From Bog-473 sp963781955 (GTDB lineage: Bacteria; Actinomycetota; Acidimicrobiia; Acidimicrobiales; RAAP-2), in contig CAWAHU010000002.1 in the NCBI GenBank assembly GCA_963781955.1, positions 248,001 through 312,000 on the forward strand: a stretch of 64,000 nt of DNA, read 5' to 3'. The position numbers were made by a program, and so were the translations under genes. The notes below the pieces were generated by a model. That model worked only from the letters and a program-made list of their open reading frames with translations. It ran no database searches and was not told where the DNA came from. Positions within the stretch are counted from its first letter, which is position 1, and each line of letters begins with the position of its first letter. Shown in pieces: positions 51,238 to 60,090 of the stretch.

Positions 51238-51836
51238 CAGCTCGCACCTGCCTCGGCGGCGGCCTCCTCGTCGGCCACCTGGCCGTCCGGCTCTGCTGCC
51301 TCTGCGGCCGCCATGTCGGCTGCGTCCTCCGCAACGGCCACGGGGGCCTCGGCTGCCCGCGTCTCGCCGCGGCCACCCTCACCGGACCCGCGCTCGCCGC
51401 GGCCACCCTCACCGGACCCGCGCTCGCCGCGGCCACCCTCACCGGACCCGCGCTCACCGCGGCCACCCTCACCGGACCCGCGCTCACCACGGTCGCCGCG
51501 GTCACCGCGGTCACCCCGCTCGCCGCGGTCGCGCCCGCCGCGACCCCCGGGCCGCTCGGTCACGGTGCGCTGGGTGTAGGGCAGCAGCACCAGCTCGCGT
51601 GCCGTCTTGATGGCCTGGGCGATCGCCCGCTGGTGCTGCGCGCAGTTCCCGGTGACACGGCGCGACCGGATCTTGCCGCGGTCGCTCATGTACTTGCGCA
51701 GCATGGGAACGTCCTTGTAGTCGACCCACTCCACCTTGTCGCGACAGAGCGCGCAGGGCTTCTTCTTGACCCTGCGGCCGAGGTCCTTGGGGGCCCGGCG
51801 CGACGCCGACCCTCCACGCTGGTTGTTCCGTGCCAT
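51237..51836 (-). CDS. rpsR: Small-subunit ribosomal protein bS18 with a long repetitive tail
   Basis: 199 residues; bS18 is normally about 75-90. Residues 1 to about 94 are a normal S18 with zinc ligands Cys28, Cys31, Cys65 and probably His68 (CALC, NCAQH). Residues 95-199 are an added tail: Arg/Gly/Asp-rich, with four copies of GERGSGEGGR, then an acidic alanine-rich end. The frame is open and coupled to ssb upstream (ATGA) and rplI downstream (TGATG), so the extension is not an annotation artefact. Confidence 0.93.
   Translation of the reverse strand: MARNNQRGGSASRRAPKDLGRRVKKKPCALCRDKVEWVDYKDVPMLRKYMSDRGKIRSRRVTGNCAQHQRAIAQAIKTARELVLLPYTQRTVTERPGGRGGRDRGERGDRGDRGDRGERGSGEGGRGERGSGEGGRGERGSGEGGRGERGSGEGGRGETRAAEAPVAVAEDAADMAAAEAAEPDGQVADEEAAAEAGAS
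51364..51483. repeat. Four 30-bp tandem repeats in the rpsR tail
   Basis: Four consecutive 30-base units, starting TCGCCGCGGCCACCCTCACC on the plus strand with very few changes, encode the GERGSGEGGR repeats. Degenerate GACCGCGG-like units continue to about 51540. Confidence 0.85.
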
Positions 51837-52315
51837 CAGAAGGGCTCCTCGTCGTATCCGTACCCGCTGGTCTCGGCCGGAGGCGGTGCCGCCGCCGCCG
51901 GCGCCGGCGCCGGCCGGCCCCCTCCGCGCGGCGCGCCGTCCGAAGGCCCGCGCCGCTCGTTCTTGGTGATCTGGGCCGTGGCCCAGCGCAGCGACGGACC
52001 GATCTCGTCGGCCACGACCTCGACCTTCGAGCGCCGCTCGCCTTCGGCGGTCTCCCAGCTCCGCTGCTCGAGACGGCCCGCCACCATGACCCGGGCGCCA
52101 CGGCTGATGGACTCGCTCACGTTCTCCGCCATCTCGCGCCAACACACGACGTCGAAGAACGAGGTCGCCTCTTCCCACTCCTGGGTCTGGCGGTTCTGCC
52201 AGCGGCGGTTGACCGCCAGCCCGAAGGTCACGTTCGCCTGCCCGGTGTTGGTGAAGCGCAACTCGGGGTCACGGGTCACGTTTCCCACCAGGGTCACGCT
52301 GTTGTCTGTCGCCAT
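51836..52315 (-). CDS. ssb: Single-stranded DNA-binding protein
   Basis: 159 residues. The OB-fold starts MATDNSVTLVGNVTRDPELR and includes SFFDVVCWREMAENV. A Gly/Pro/Ala linker leads to the acidic tip DEEPF, which recruits repair and replication partners. Normal length. Its stop overlaps the rpsR start. Confidence 0.97.
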   Translation of the reverse strand: MATDNSVTLVGNVTRDPELRFTNTGQANVTFGLAVNRRWQNRQTQEWEEATSFFDVVCWREMAENVSESISRGARVMVAGRLEQRSWETAEGERRSKVEVVADEIGPSLRWATAQITKNERRGPSDGAPRGGGRPAPAPAAAAPPPAETSGYGYDEEPF

Positions 52316-52337
52316 CGTCTGCTCCTCTCGCCCGCGC

Positions 52338-52667
52338 TCAGCCGGCCGCGGGCTCGGTGCCCGCCGACGCCGCCACCGCCTTGTCCTGGAGGCGCACGAC
52401 CTTGTGGCGAATCACCTCGTCGGACAGCCCGAGCATGCGGTCGAGTGCGGCCACCGTCTCGGGCTCCCCCGTGAACTCAACCACGATGTAGTAACCCTCG
52501 CGCTTGTGGTTCACCTCGTAGGCGAGCGAGCGCCGACCCCAACGGTCGATGGACCCGGGGGTGCCGCCGGCGCCGCGGATGGTGTCCAGCGCGCGGTCGA
52601 CCACCGACTGGATCACGGTGGGTTCGGTGGTGGCCTCGAAGATGGCCATGACTTCGTAGGGCCGCAT
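52338..52667 (-). CDS. rpsF: Small-subunit ribosomal protein bS6
   Basis: 109 residues: MRPYEVMAIFEATTE, RWGRRSLAYEVNHKREGYY, IVVEFTGEPETVAALDRML and DEVIRHKVVRL cover the whole bS6 fold. GGGAGG about ten bases upstream. First gene of the rpsF-ssb-rpsR-rplI operon; a TACCAT hexamer on the minus strand (52742-52747) is a possible -10 in the 136-base gap to panB. Confidence 0.97.
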   Translation of the reverse strand: MRPYEVMAIFEATTEPTVIQSVVDRALDTIRGAGGTPGSIDRWGRRSLAYEVNHKREGYYIVVEFTGEPETVAALDRMLGLSDEVIRHKVVRLQDKAVAASAGTEPAAG

Positions 52668-52803
52668 GGGCCGCGTACCTCCCTCTGGACCGGCGCTGCC
52701 GGGCCCCTGGCGGTCAGGAGCAGGGTCTGTTGTGGAGGGACATGGTAGCCGAGCCGGGCAACAGCCGGTCCGCCGGGTCGCCGGCGGGTCCGCCCCGGCC
52801 CTC

Positions 52804-53643
52804 TCAAGCCAGGGCGTCCCCCAGGCCCTCAGGGCCGTGGTAGCTCTCGTCGTCGTTCGGGAAGGCCCCGCTGCGCACGTCGGCCGCGAAGGTCGCGACC
52901 GCCTCGGTGGCGATCCGGCCCAGGTCCGCGTAGCGCCGGACGAACTTGGCCGGGGTGCCTCGGCCCAGGCCCAGGAGGTCGTGGAAGACCAGGACCTGCC
53001 CGTCGCACGCCGGACCCGCACCGATGCCGATCGTCGGGACGTCGATGGCGTCGGTCACCGCCTCCCCCACCACGTCGGGCACGCCCTCGATCACGAATCC
53101 GAAGCACCCGGCCCCACGGAGCGCCTTGGCAGCGTCGATCAGGGCGACCGCCGCATCGACCGTCTTGCCCTGGACGCGGAACCCGCCCATGGTGAGGACC
53201 GACTGCGGGGTCAGGCCGAGGTGCCCCATGACCGGGATCTCGGCGCGGACGATCGCCTCCACCACCTCGACGCGCGCCAGGCCACCCTCGAGCTTCACGG
53301 CATGCGCTCCGGCGCGGACGAGGGTGGCCGCGTTGCGCACGGCGTCCTCGGGGGTCAGGTGGTAGCTCATCCAGGGCATGTCGCCCAGGATGAGGCAATG
53401 GGGCTCGGCCCGTGCCACGGCCGCCGTGTGGTGCGCCATGACGTCGGTGTCGACATGGAGCGTGTCGCGATACCCGAGCACGGTGTTCGCCACCGAGTCG
53501 CCGACGAGGATGATGTCCGCACCCGCTTCCGACACGATGCGTGCGCTCGGCTCGTCGTAGGCGGTGACCATGACGATCGGCGTCCCGCCGTCACGGCGCT
53601 TGCGCGACCGCAACGACGGGACGGTGACGGATCCCCCGCTCAC
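52804..53643 (-). CDS. panB: 3-methyl-2-oxobutanoate hydroxymethyltransferase
   Basis: 279 residues, the usual size. The ketopantoate hydroxymethyltransferase pattern includes IVMVTAYDEPSARIVSEAG, VGDSVANTVLGY, GDMPWMSYH, VKLEGG, IPVMGHLGLTPQS and GIGAGPACDGQVLVFHD. It makes ketopantoate for pantothenate and CoA. GTG 53643 overlaps the stop of the DUF5318 gene (GTGA). In mycobacteria this position next to rpsF is held by other genes, including ponA1. Confidence 0.95.
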   Translation of the reverse strand: MSGGSVTVPSLRSRKRRDGGTPIVMVTAYDEPSARIVSEAGADIILVGDSVANTVLGYRDTLHVDTDVMAHHTAAVARAEPHCLILGDMPWMSYHLTPEDAVRNAATLVRAGAHAVKLEGGLARVEVVEAIVRAEIPVMGHLGLTPQSVLTMGGFRVQGKTVDAAVALIDAAKALRGAGCFGFVIEGVPDVVGEAVTDAIDVPTIGIGAGPACDGQVLVFHDLLGLGRGTPAKFVRRYADLGRIATEAVATFAADVRSGAFPNDDESYHGPEGLGDALA

Positions 53644-54089
53644 CGTCCGGGCGCCGCGTTCTTCGCGCTCGCCTTGCCCCTCGGCGTGCTGCCACCGGCG
53701 GGGTACTTGCGCATCAAGTGGTGCCAGGCACACGCCGGGCACACCTCGACCTCGTAACACAGGACCGGTTCGGGTCGCCGGCACAGCGCCTTGAGCTCGG
53801 CCGCCGTGCCGGGGCACCGCCCGCCAGGCGGCAGCTTGGCCCCGAAGACGAACGTCACGGTCACCAACCGACCGTCCTCGCAGATGGGACAGGGCTCCTT
53901 CGTCGGCCGGCCCACGTTGCGAGCCGCCCGCAGGAGCTCGGGGTGGGCGTCGCACACGTCGGTGCGCTGGACCTTGCCCTGCTCCACCTGGCGGACCACG
54001 CCGTTGCGGACGATCCGGTATTCGACCTCGGCCGTGACGCCGGGGCTCACCGCACGGCTGGGCGACCTCGGCTCCGACGTGACGGACAC
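53640..54089 (-). CDS. DUF5318 family protein
   Basis: About 149 residues. It matches the family by EVEYRIVRNGVVRQVEQGKV, VCDAHPELLRAARNVG, EPCPICEDGRLVTVTFVFG and VEVCPACAWHHLMRKY; two CxxC pairs suggest a zinc ribbon. M. tuberculosis Rv0049 near rpsF is of this kind. GTG 54089 lies seven bases after TAGCCT, favouring a leaderless start over GTG 54113. Confidence 0.85.
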   Translation of the reverse strand: MSVTSEPRSPSRAVSPGVTAEVEYRIVRNGVVRQVEQGKVQRTDVCDAHPELLRAARNVGRPTKEPCPICEDGRLVTVTFVFGAKLPPGGRCPGTAAELKALCRRPEPVLCYEVEVCPACAWHHLMRKYPAGGSTPRGKASAKNAAPGR

Positions 54090-54096
54090 GCCGGCC

Positions 54097-54102
54097 AGGC
54101 TA
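54097..54102 (-). promoter_or_regulatory. Leaderless -10 element TAGCCT (DUF5318-panB)
   Basis: On the minus strand TAGCCT is followed by seven bases and the GTG at 54089. The same hexamer drives the DUF6049 gene at 57979. Confidence 0.45.
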
Positions 54103-54184
54103 GCCCCGCCCACCTGCGCTGGGAGCCGAATTGGGCGCGACGTGCGCCGCCCTCGGGGGAACCGGCCTGTGACGCTTCGAGACC

Positions 54185-54198
54185 GTGATGTGCATCAC
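54185..54198. promoter_or_regulatory. Palindrome upstream of padR
   Basis: GTGATG, two bases, CATCAC: a perfect 14-base inverted repeat located about 30 bases upstream of the probable transcription start of the padR-type gene. It may be a second operator or a binding site for another regulator. Confidence 0.4.
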
Positions 54199-54200
54199 GC

Positions 54201-54217
54201 TATATCGACTCGATATA
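54201..54217. promoter_or_regulatory. PadR operator: TATATCGA-C-TCGATATA
   Basis: A perfect 17-base palindrome in an otherwise GC-rich genome, overlapping the candidate -10 TATACT (54214-54219) of the padR gene. The position suits autorepression and, by proximity, control of ino1 downstream. Confidence 0.6.
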
Positions 54218-54227
54218 CTCTATCGTC

Positions 54228-54845
54228 ATGTTGGACCTGGCCATCCTCGGACTGCTCTCCGAGCGCGACCTCCACGGCTACGAGATCCGCCGGCAACTGC
54301 GCGAGCACCTCGGACTGCTGGCCAACGTCTCCTTCGGGTCGATCTACCCGGCCCTGACCAGACTCGAGAAAGCCGGCGCCGTGGTGGCCGTCGAGGGCGG
54401 CACCGCCGGCCCCGAGGCCGTCCCCGCCCCCCCGACCGGATCGCTCAGCGGCGAGCTGGCCGTGCTGCGGGCGCGGCACCACTCCCCCACCCGGGCCCGC
54501 CGTGGGCGCAAGGTCTACCGGATCACCGACGCCGGGCGGCAGCTCTTCACCGAGCTCCTCGCCCCGGGCGGCGCCGCCGACGACGCCCGCAGCTTCTCGC
54601 TCCGCCTGGCCTTCGCCCGCCACCTGGCCCCGCAGGCCCGCCTGACCCTGCTCGAGCGCCGCCGCGCCCAGCTCGTCCAGCGCCTGGCCGAGGCCGAGGC
54701 GGCGCGCACCGACCTCGACGTGTACGCCCGCAGCGTCGTCCAGCACACGGCCGACGGCGTGGCCCGTGACATCAGCTGGCTCGACACCCTCATCGCATCC
54801 GAGCGTGCCGCGCTCGTGGCCACCGGCGCCGAGCCGAGGACCTGA
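54228..54845 (+). CDS. PadR-family transcriptional regulator
   Basis: 205 residues. The winged helix is LDLAILGLLSERDLHGYEIRRQL, VSFGSIYPALTRLEKAGAV and RRGRKVYRITDAGRQLF, with an insertion of about 35 residues inside the wing region (PEAVPAPPTGSLSG), followed by a long C-terminal helix domain. ATG 54228 is eight bases after TATACT. M. tuberculosis has a PadR-type gene beside ino1, so the pairing is conserved. Confidence 0.92.
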   Translation: MLDLAILGLLSERDLHGYEIRRQLREHLGLLANVSFGSIYPALTRLEKAGAVVAVEGGTAGPEAVPAPPTGSLSGELAVLRARHHSPTRARRGRKVYRITDAGRQLFTELLAPGGAADDARSFSLRLAFARHLAPQARLTLLERRRAQLVQRLAEAEAARTDLDVYARSVVQHTADGVARDISWLDTLIASERAALVATGAEPRT

Positions 54846-54883
54846 GCCACCCCCGCCCAACGACTCACCGCTAGGAGACGCCC

Positions 54884-55984
<1,101 letters not shown>

Positions 55985-56035
55985 GCACCAGCCCGGGTGC
56001 CAGGCCGTCCCGGCACGGCCGGGCCGACGGGAGCC

Positions 56036-56521
56036 CTAGACGAGGATGCGCACGTCGGGGGCGGGCACGCCCACCACCGCCAGCGCCCGGCCCATGCCGA
56101 GGAAGCAACCGCAGCAAATGGTGAGGTCCGCCAGCTCATCGTCACTGAAGGCGACGTGCATGCGGTCCCAGAATTCCTCGTCCATGGCCAAGTGGTCGAT
56201 GGCGAAGCGCTCCGCGAACTCGGCCGCCAGGCGCTCACGGTCACTCAGGGCGGAGGCGCTGCGCCAGTCCGTCACGTCGACGTAGAAGGGCTCGGCCGCG
56301 CCGGACGCCTCGCCGTCGCGGGCGCGCGTATCACGGCAGACCGCACAGTCGTTGATCAGCGCTATCGTCCAGCGTGCCGCCTCGCGCTCGCGCACCGACA
56401 GCTGCGAGTTGCCGTAGACCGCCTCGGACAGCTGGCCCATTCCGACGGCCATCTTCGGGCGCAACAGGGCCCAATCGATATGCTCGCCGAGCCCGCTCTT
56501 TGGTGCGTTGATCCTCGCCAT
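56036..56521 (-). CDS. Carboxymuconolactone decarboxylase (AhpD-like) family protein
   Basis: 161 residues, all helical. YGNSQLSVREREAARWTIALINDCAVCRDTRARDG holds the CMD CxxC motif with nearby acidic and basic residues (motif shown in part as NDCAVCRD). AhpD-like proteins act in peroxide reduction or as gamma-carboxymuconolactone decarboxylases. ATG 56521 lies eight bases after TAGCGT on the minus strand. It starts five bases after the pcnA stop. Confidence 0.85.
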   Translation of the reverse strand: MARINAPKSGLGEHIDWALLRPKMAVGMGQLSEAVYGNSQLSVREREAARWTIALINDCAVCRDTRARDGEASGAAEPFYVDVTDWRSASALSDRERLAAEFAERFAIDHLAMDEEFWDRMHVAFSDDELADLTICCGCFLGMGRALAVVGVPAPDVRILV

Positions 56522-56525
56522 GGAC

Positions 56526-57944
56526 TCACACGCTATCGCCGGGGCCGCCCTGACGCTCGGCCCACCAGGCCTTGAGCCGGGCCGCCGCCTCGTCCTCACC
56601 CAACGGCCCCTCGTCGAGGCGCAGCTCCATCAAGAAGGTCAGCGCCTGCCCCACGGCGCGGCCGGGACCGATCCCCAGCAGCTCCATGACCCGGTTCCCG
56701 TCGAGGTCGGGGCGGAGGGCATCGAGCTGCTCCTGCTCGCGCAACTCGGCGATGCGTGCCTCGAGCTCGTCCATCCGTCGCGCCAGGGCGCGCGCCTTCT
56801 TCTCGTTGCGCGTCGTGCAGTCGCAGCGAGTGAGCTCGTTGAGCATGTCCAGGTGGGGCCCCGCATCGCGCACGTAGCGGCGCACGGCCTTGTCCGTCCA
56901 TCCCAGCCGGTACGTGTGGAAGCGCAGGTGCAGCTCCACCAGGCGCACGACTGTCTCGGTGTCGGAGGTCGAGTAGCGCAGCGCCTCCATTCGGGTCCGC
57001 GTCATGCGCGCCCCGACCACCTCGTGATGATGGAAGCTCACACCCCCGCCGGCGATCGTGCGCGTGCGTGGCTTTCCGATGTCATGGAACAGCGCGGCCA
57101 GGCGCAGCAGCCGGTTCTTCGACGTCTTGTCGACCACGGCCAACGTGTGCGCCAGCACGTCCTTGTGGCGGTGGATGGGATCCTGCTCGAGCGCCATCGC
57201 GGGGAGCTCGGGCAGGAACTCGCCGGCCAATCCGGTGCGCACGACGAACCACAGGGCCTCGGAGGGGACGTCCACCATGATCATCCGGTCGAGCTCGTCG
57301 CGGATCCGCTCGGCCGAGACGATGGAGAGCCGGCCGTGCATGCGCTCCACCGCGACCACCAGCGCTGGGTCCGGCCGCAGTGAGAAGCGGGCCACGAAGC
57401 GCGCCGCGCGCAGCATGCGCAGGGGGTCGTCGGCGAACGACACCTCGGGGTCGAGCGGCGTGCGCAGCCGGCCGGCGGCCAGGTCGCCCAGCCCGTCGAA
57501 AGGATCGATGAGCTCCATGCCCGGTAGGCGCAGGGCCAACGCGTTGATCGTGAAGTCCCGGCGCGACAAGTCGACCTCAATGTCGTCACCGAAGCTCACG
57601 TCGGGCTTGCGCGACGCGGGGGCGTAGACCTCGGCGCGGTGCGTGGTGATCTCATACACCCGGATGCCCTTGCGGCAGCCGATGGTCCCGAAGCGCGCCC
57701 CCTGGGTCCACACGTCGTCGGCCCAGCCCCGCACCAGTTGCTCGATCGCCTCGGGCCGTGCGTCGGTCGTCAGGTCGTAGTCGGCGTCGGGCTCCGCGCC
57801 GGCCGGGAACAGGGCGTCGCGCACCGATCCGCCGACGAGGTAGAGGCGGTGGCCGGCCGCGGCGAACCGCCGTGCCACCTCCCCAGTGGCCTCGACGTAG
57901 GAGCGGAAGCGCTCGGGGACCGACGTCGGCTGCGCAGACTGCAC
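56526..57944 (-). CDS. pcnA: CCA tRNA nucleotidyltransferase (PcnA family)
   Basis: 472 residues. The head domain has YLVGGSVRDALF and the two metal aspartates in DADYDLTTDARPEA, then RRDFTINALALR and FADDPLRMLRAARF. A C-terminal HD domain has RLAALFHDIGKPRT. It adds or repairs the 3' CCA of tRNA. GTG 57944 is six bases after TACCGT. In mycobacteria this gene is also divergent from the Rv3909/mviN block. Confidence 0.94.
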   Translation of the reverse strand: MQSAQPTSVPERFRSYVEATGEVARRFAAAGHRLYLVGGSVRDALFPAGAEPDADYDLTTDARPEAIEQLVRGWADDVWTQGARFGTIGCRKGIRVYEITTHRAEVYAPASRKPDVSFGDDIEVDLSRRDFTINALALRLPGMELIDPFDGLGDLAAGRLRTPLDPEVSFADDPLRMLRAARFVARFSLRPDPALVVAVERMHGRLSIVSAERIRDELDRMIMVDVPSEALWFVVRTGLAGEFLPELPAMALEQDPIHRHKDVLAHTLAVVDKTSKNRLLRLAALFHDIGKPRTRTIAGGGVSFHHHEVVGARMTRTRMEALRYSTSDTETVVRLVELHLRFHTYRLGWTDKAVRRYVRDAGPHLDMLNELTRCDCTTRNEKKARALARRMDELEARIAELREQEQLDALRPDLDGNRVMELLGIGPGRAVGQALTFLMELRLDEGPLGEDEAAARLKAWWAERQGGPGDSV

Positions 57945-57950
57945 CCGCCC

Positions 57951-57972
57951 ACGGTAGTGCGCCCTCTAGCCT
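57951..57972. promoter_or_regulatory. Interlocked divergent leaderless promoters (pcnA / DUF6049)
   Basis: On the minus strand TACCGT (57951-57956) is followed by six bases and the pcnA GTG (57944). On the plus strand TAGCCT (57967-57972) is followed by six bases and GTG 57979. Only 34 bases separate the two start codons, so each -35 region must fall within the other promoter or gene start. Confidence 0.55.
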
Positions 57973-57978
57973 CTCCCT

Positions 57979-60090
57979 GTGTCGACGCGTTGGGCCGGGA
58001 TCGCCCTCTGCACGCTGATCGCCGGCGCGTCGACCCTGGTCGGCACGATGGACGGTCCGCCCGCGGACGTTCTCGGCGCCCCGTCGTCGGCCGGTGTGGC
58101 GGCGGCGGCAGTGACCCGGTCTGCCTCCGGGTCAACCGCGGGGGCGGCGGGGGCGGCGGTGGCAGCCCCGCCACTCACCCTGACCTCGCAGACCCCTTGG
58201 GTCACCGCGGCCGCGCCCTGGTTCAACCTCACGCTCGGCGTCTCAGGCGCGCTCGGGCCCGCCAGCGGGCTCCGCGTCAGCATGACGTTCTACGGCCGCA
58301 TCGACGACGCCTCGCAGCTGCAACAGGCCGTCAACGGGACCCCGGGCACGGCCGCCCTGCTCCGCCTGCCCGCCATCCCCGTCTCCCAGACCGGCGCGAA
58401 CCTCGGCACGTCGGCCTGCGTCACCGTGATTCCCGAGGCCGGAGCGAGCACCCCGACCTCGGGTGAGGGGGTGTGCGCCGGGGGAAGCCCGGTCCTCTCG
58501 CTCGACTGCAAACCCGACACCGGCACCTGCGGCGACGTCTACCCGGTGTCAGTGGCCCTGGTGCGCGAGGGCCAGTCCACGCCCGTGTCGCGCTTCACCA
58601 CCTTCCTCACCTACCAAGAGCCGCACGGCCCCGTCGGTCACGGTGGCCCGCTGCGGGTGGGTCTCGTGGTGCCCGCCCAGGGGGGTGAGGCAGGGGTGGA
58701 CACCACGGTCGGCGCGCTGGCCGACCACCGCGACGTCGCCGCCACCGTCGCCGTCAGCCCGACCGCGGTGGCGGCGATCGAGCGGACACGCGGGCGGTCG
58801 GGCATGCGGGCCCTCAGCCTGCTGGGGGAGCTGGGCGCGACCGAGATCCTCGACCAATCCTTCGTGCCCGTCAACGTGGCCGCGCTCTCCGAGGCCGGCC
58901 TGGCCGGCGAGATCGGGTTCCAAGTGGACCGCGGCGACGAGCTGCTCCGCGGCGCCGGTCTCAAGCCTTCGAGCGGCACATGGGTCGACACCGCGTCCAC
59001 CTTCGCCCAGGGGGATGCCGGGGACCTGGCCTCCGGGCTCCAGGTGGCGGGGGCCTCCCGGTTCGTCCTCAACGATGCCGACCTGGCCGCAGGCGGCCTC
59101 AGCAACTACACGTTCGCCCAACCCTTCACCCTGGACCTGGGGCACGGGTCGACCGTGCCCGCGGTGGCCTCCGACAGCTCCCTCAGCGCGCGCTTCACTG
59201 CCCAGCCGGGCAACCCGGTGCTCGGTGGCGAACAGTTGTTGGCCGGCCTCTCCTTCGTCCACTTCGAGAACGCCTTTCTCACGGCCCCGCGCGGGGTGGT
59301 CGTGGTGCCCCCCTCGGGCTGGCACCCCTCAGGTCCGTTCCTCGAGACGGTGCTCGGCGGGCTGTCGGGCAACCCCGCGCTCAGCGCGGTGACGCTGAGC
59401 CAGCTGTTCGACCAGGTGCCCGCGGGCGGCAACCGTGAGCCCTCGGTGCGGCGGCTCCAGGCCGGGCCCGCCGGCCGCGGGATCACGCGCACCGCGGCCC
59501 AACGGATCGCCCTCAACCGCCAACAGCTGTCGTCCTTCACGGCCGCGGTGAAGGGCCGGCCACCCGCGATGACCGTCCTGTCGGACGCGCTGCTCGCCAC
59601 CGAGGCGCGGGGCCTCCCGACGGCCGGCCGCGCCGCCGCCCTGAGTGCCTACGGACGGGCCTTCGACGCCGCGACCGGGCAGATCACACTGGCCACCGAG
59701 CGCACCGTCACGTTCACCGCACGACGGGCGGCCATCCCGGTCACGATCCTGTCGTCCGCCCCGTACCCGGTGACCGTCCTCGTCACCTTGACCAGCGACA
59801 AGTTCACGTTCCCCGACGGGCAGCCTCCGCCCCTCACCCTCGACCGTCCCACGACATCGGTGCGCGTCACCGCGCAGGCGCGGACGTCGGGCGACCGGCT
59901 TCCCATCGACGTGACGCTGCACACCCCCGACGGCCAGCTGCTCATCGCCCACACCGTGTTGACGGTGCACTCGACGGCGATCTCGTTCGTCGGCGTGGCC
60001 CTCACCGTGCTGGCCGGCGCCGTCCTCGGGTTCTGGTGGGTGCGCACCTGGCGCCGCTCGCGACGTCGGCGTCCCCGGGCGGCGTCGTGA
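57979..60090 (+). CDS. DUF6049 family membrane-anchored secreted protein
   Basis: 703 residues. Signal peptide (TRWAGIALCTLIAGASTLV), a long extracytoplasmic region and a C-terminal helix followed by a basic tail (VGVALTVLAGAVLGFWWVRTWRRSRRRR). The layout and position before murJ match Rv3909 of M. tuberculosis. Function unknown; the link to the MurJ lipid II flippase suggests cell-envelope work. GTG 57979 is supported by the leaderless promoter. The stop overlaps the murJ GTG. Confidence 0.85.
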   Translation: MSTRWAGIALCTLIAGASTLVGTMDGPPADVLGAPSSAGVAAAAVTRSASGSTAGAAGAAVAAPPLTLTSQTPWVTAAAPWFNLTLGVSGALGPASGLRVSMTFYGRIDDASQLQQAVNGTPGTAALLRLPAIPVSQTGANLGTSACVTVIPEAGASTPTSGEGVCAGGSPVLSLDCKPDTGTCGDVYPVSVALVREGQSTPVSRFTTFLTYQEPHGPVGHGGPLRVGLVVPAQGGEAGVDTTVGALADHRDVAATVAVSPTAVAAIERTRGRSGMRALSLLGELGATEILDQSFVPVNVAALSEAGLAGEIGFQVDRGDELLRGAGLKPSSGTWVDTASTFAQGDAGDLASGLQVAGASRFVLNDADLAAGGLSNYTFAQPFTLDLGHGSTVPAVASDSSLSARFTAQPGNPVLGGEQLLAGLSFVHFENAFLTAPRGVVVVPPSGWHPSGPFLETVLGGLSGNPALSAVTLSQLFDQVPAGGNREPSVRRLQAGPAGRGITRTAAQRIALNRQQLSSFTAAVKGRPPAMTVLSDALLATEARGLPTAGRAAALSAYGRAFDAATGQITLATERTVTFTARRAAIPVTILSSAPYPVTVLVTLTSDKFTFPDGQPPPLTLDRPTTSVRVTAQARTSGDRLPIDVTLHTPDGQLLIAHTVLTVHSTAISFVGVALTVLAGAVLGFWWVRTWRRSRRRRPRAAS

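Noticed and set aside
51364..51540. 30-base repeats as a CRISPR array
   Set aside because: Units are directly contiguous with no unique spacers and encode the rpsR tail in frame.
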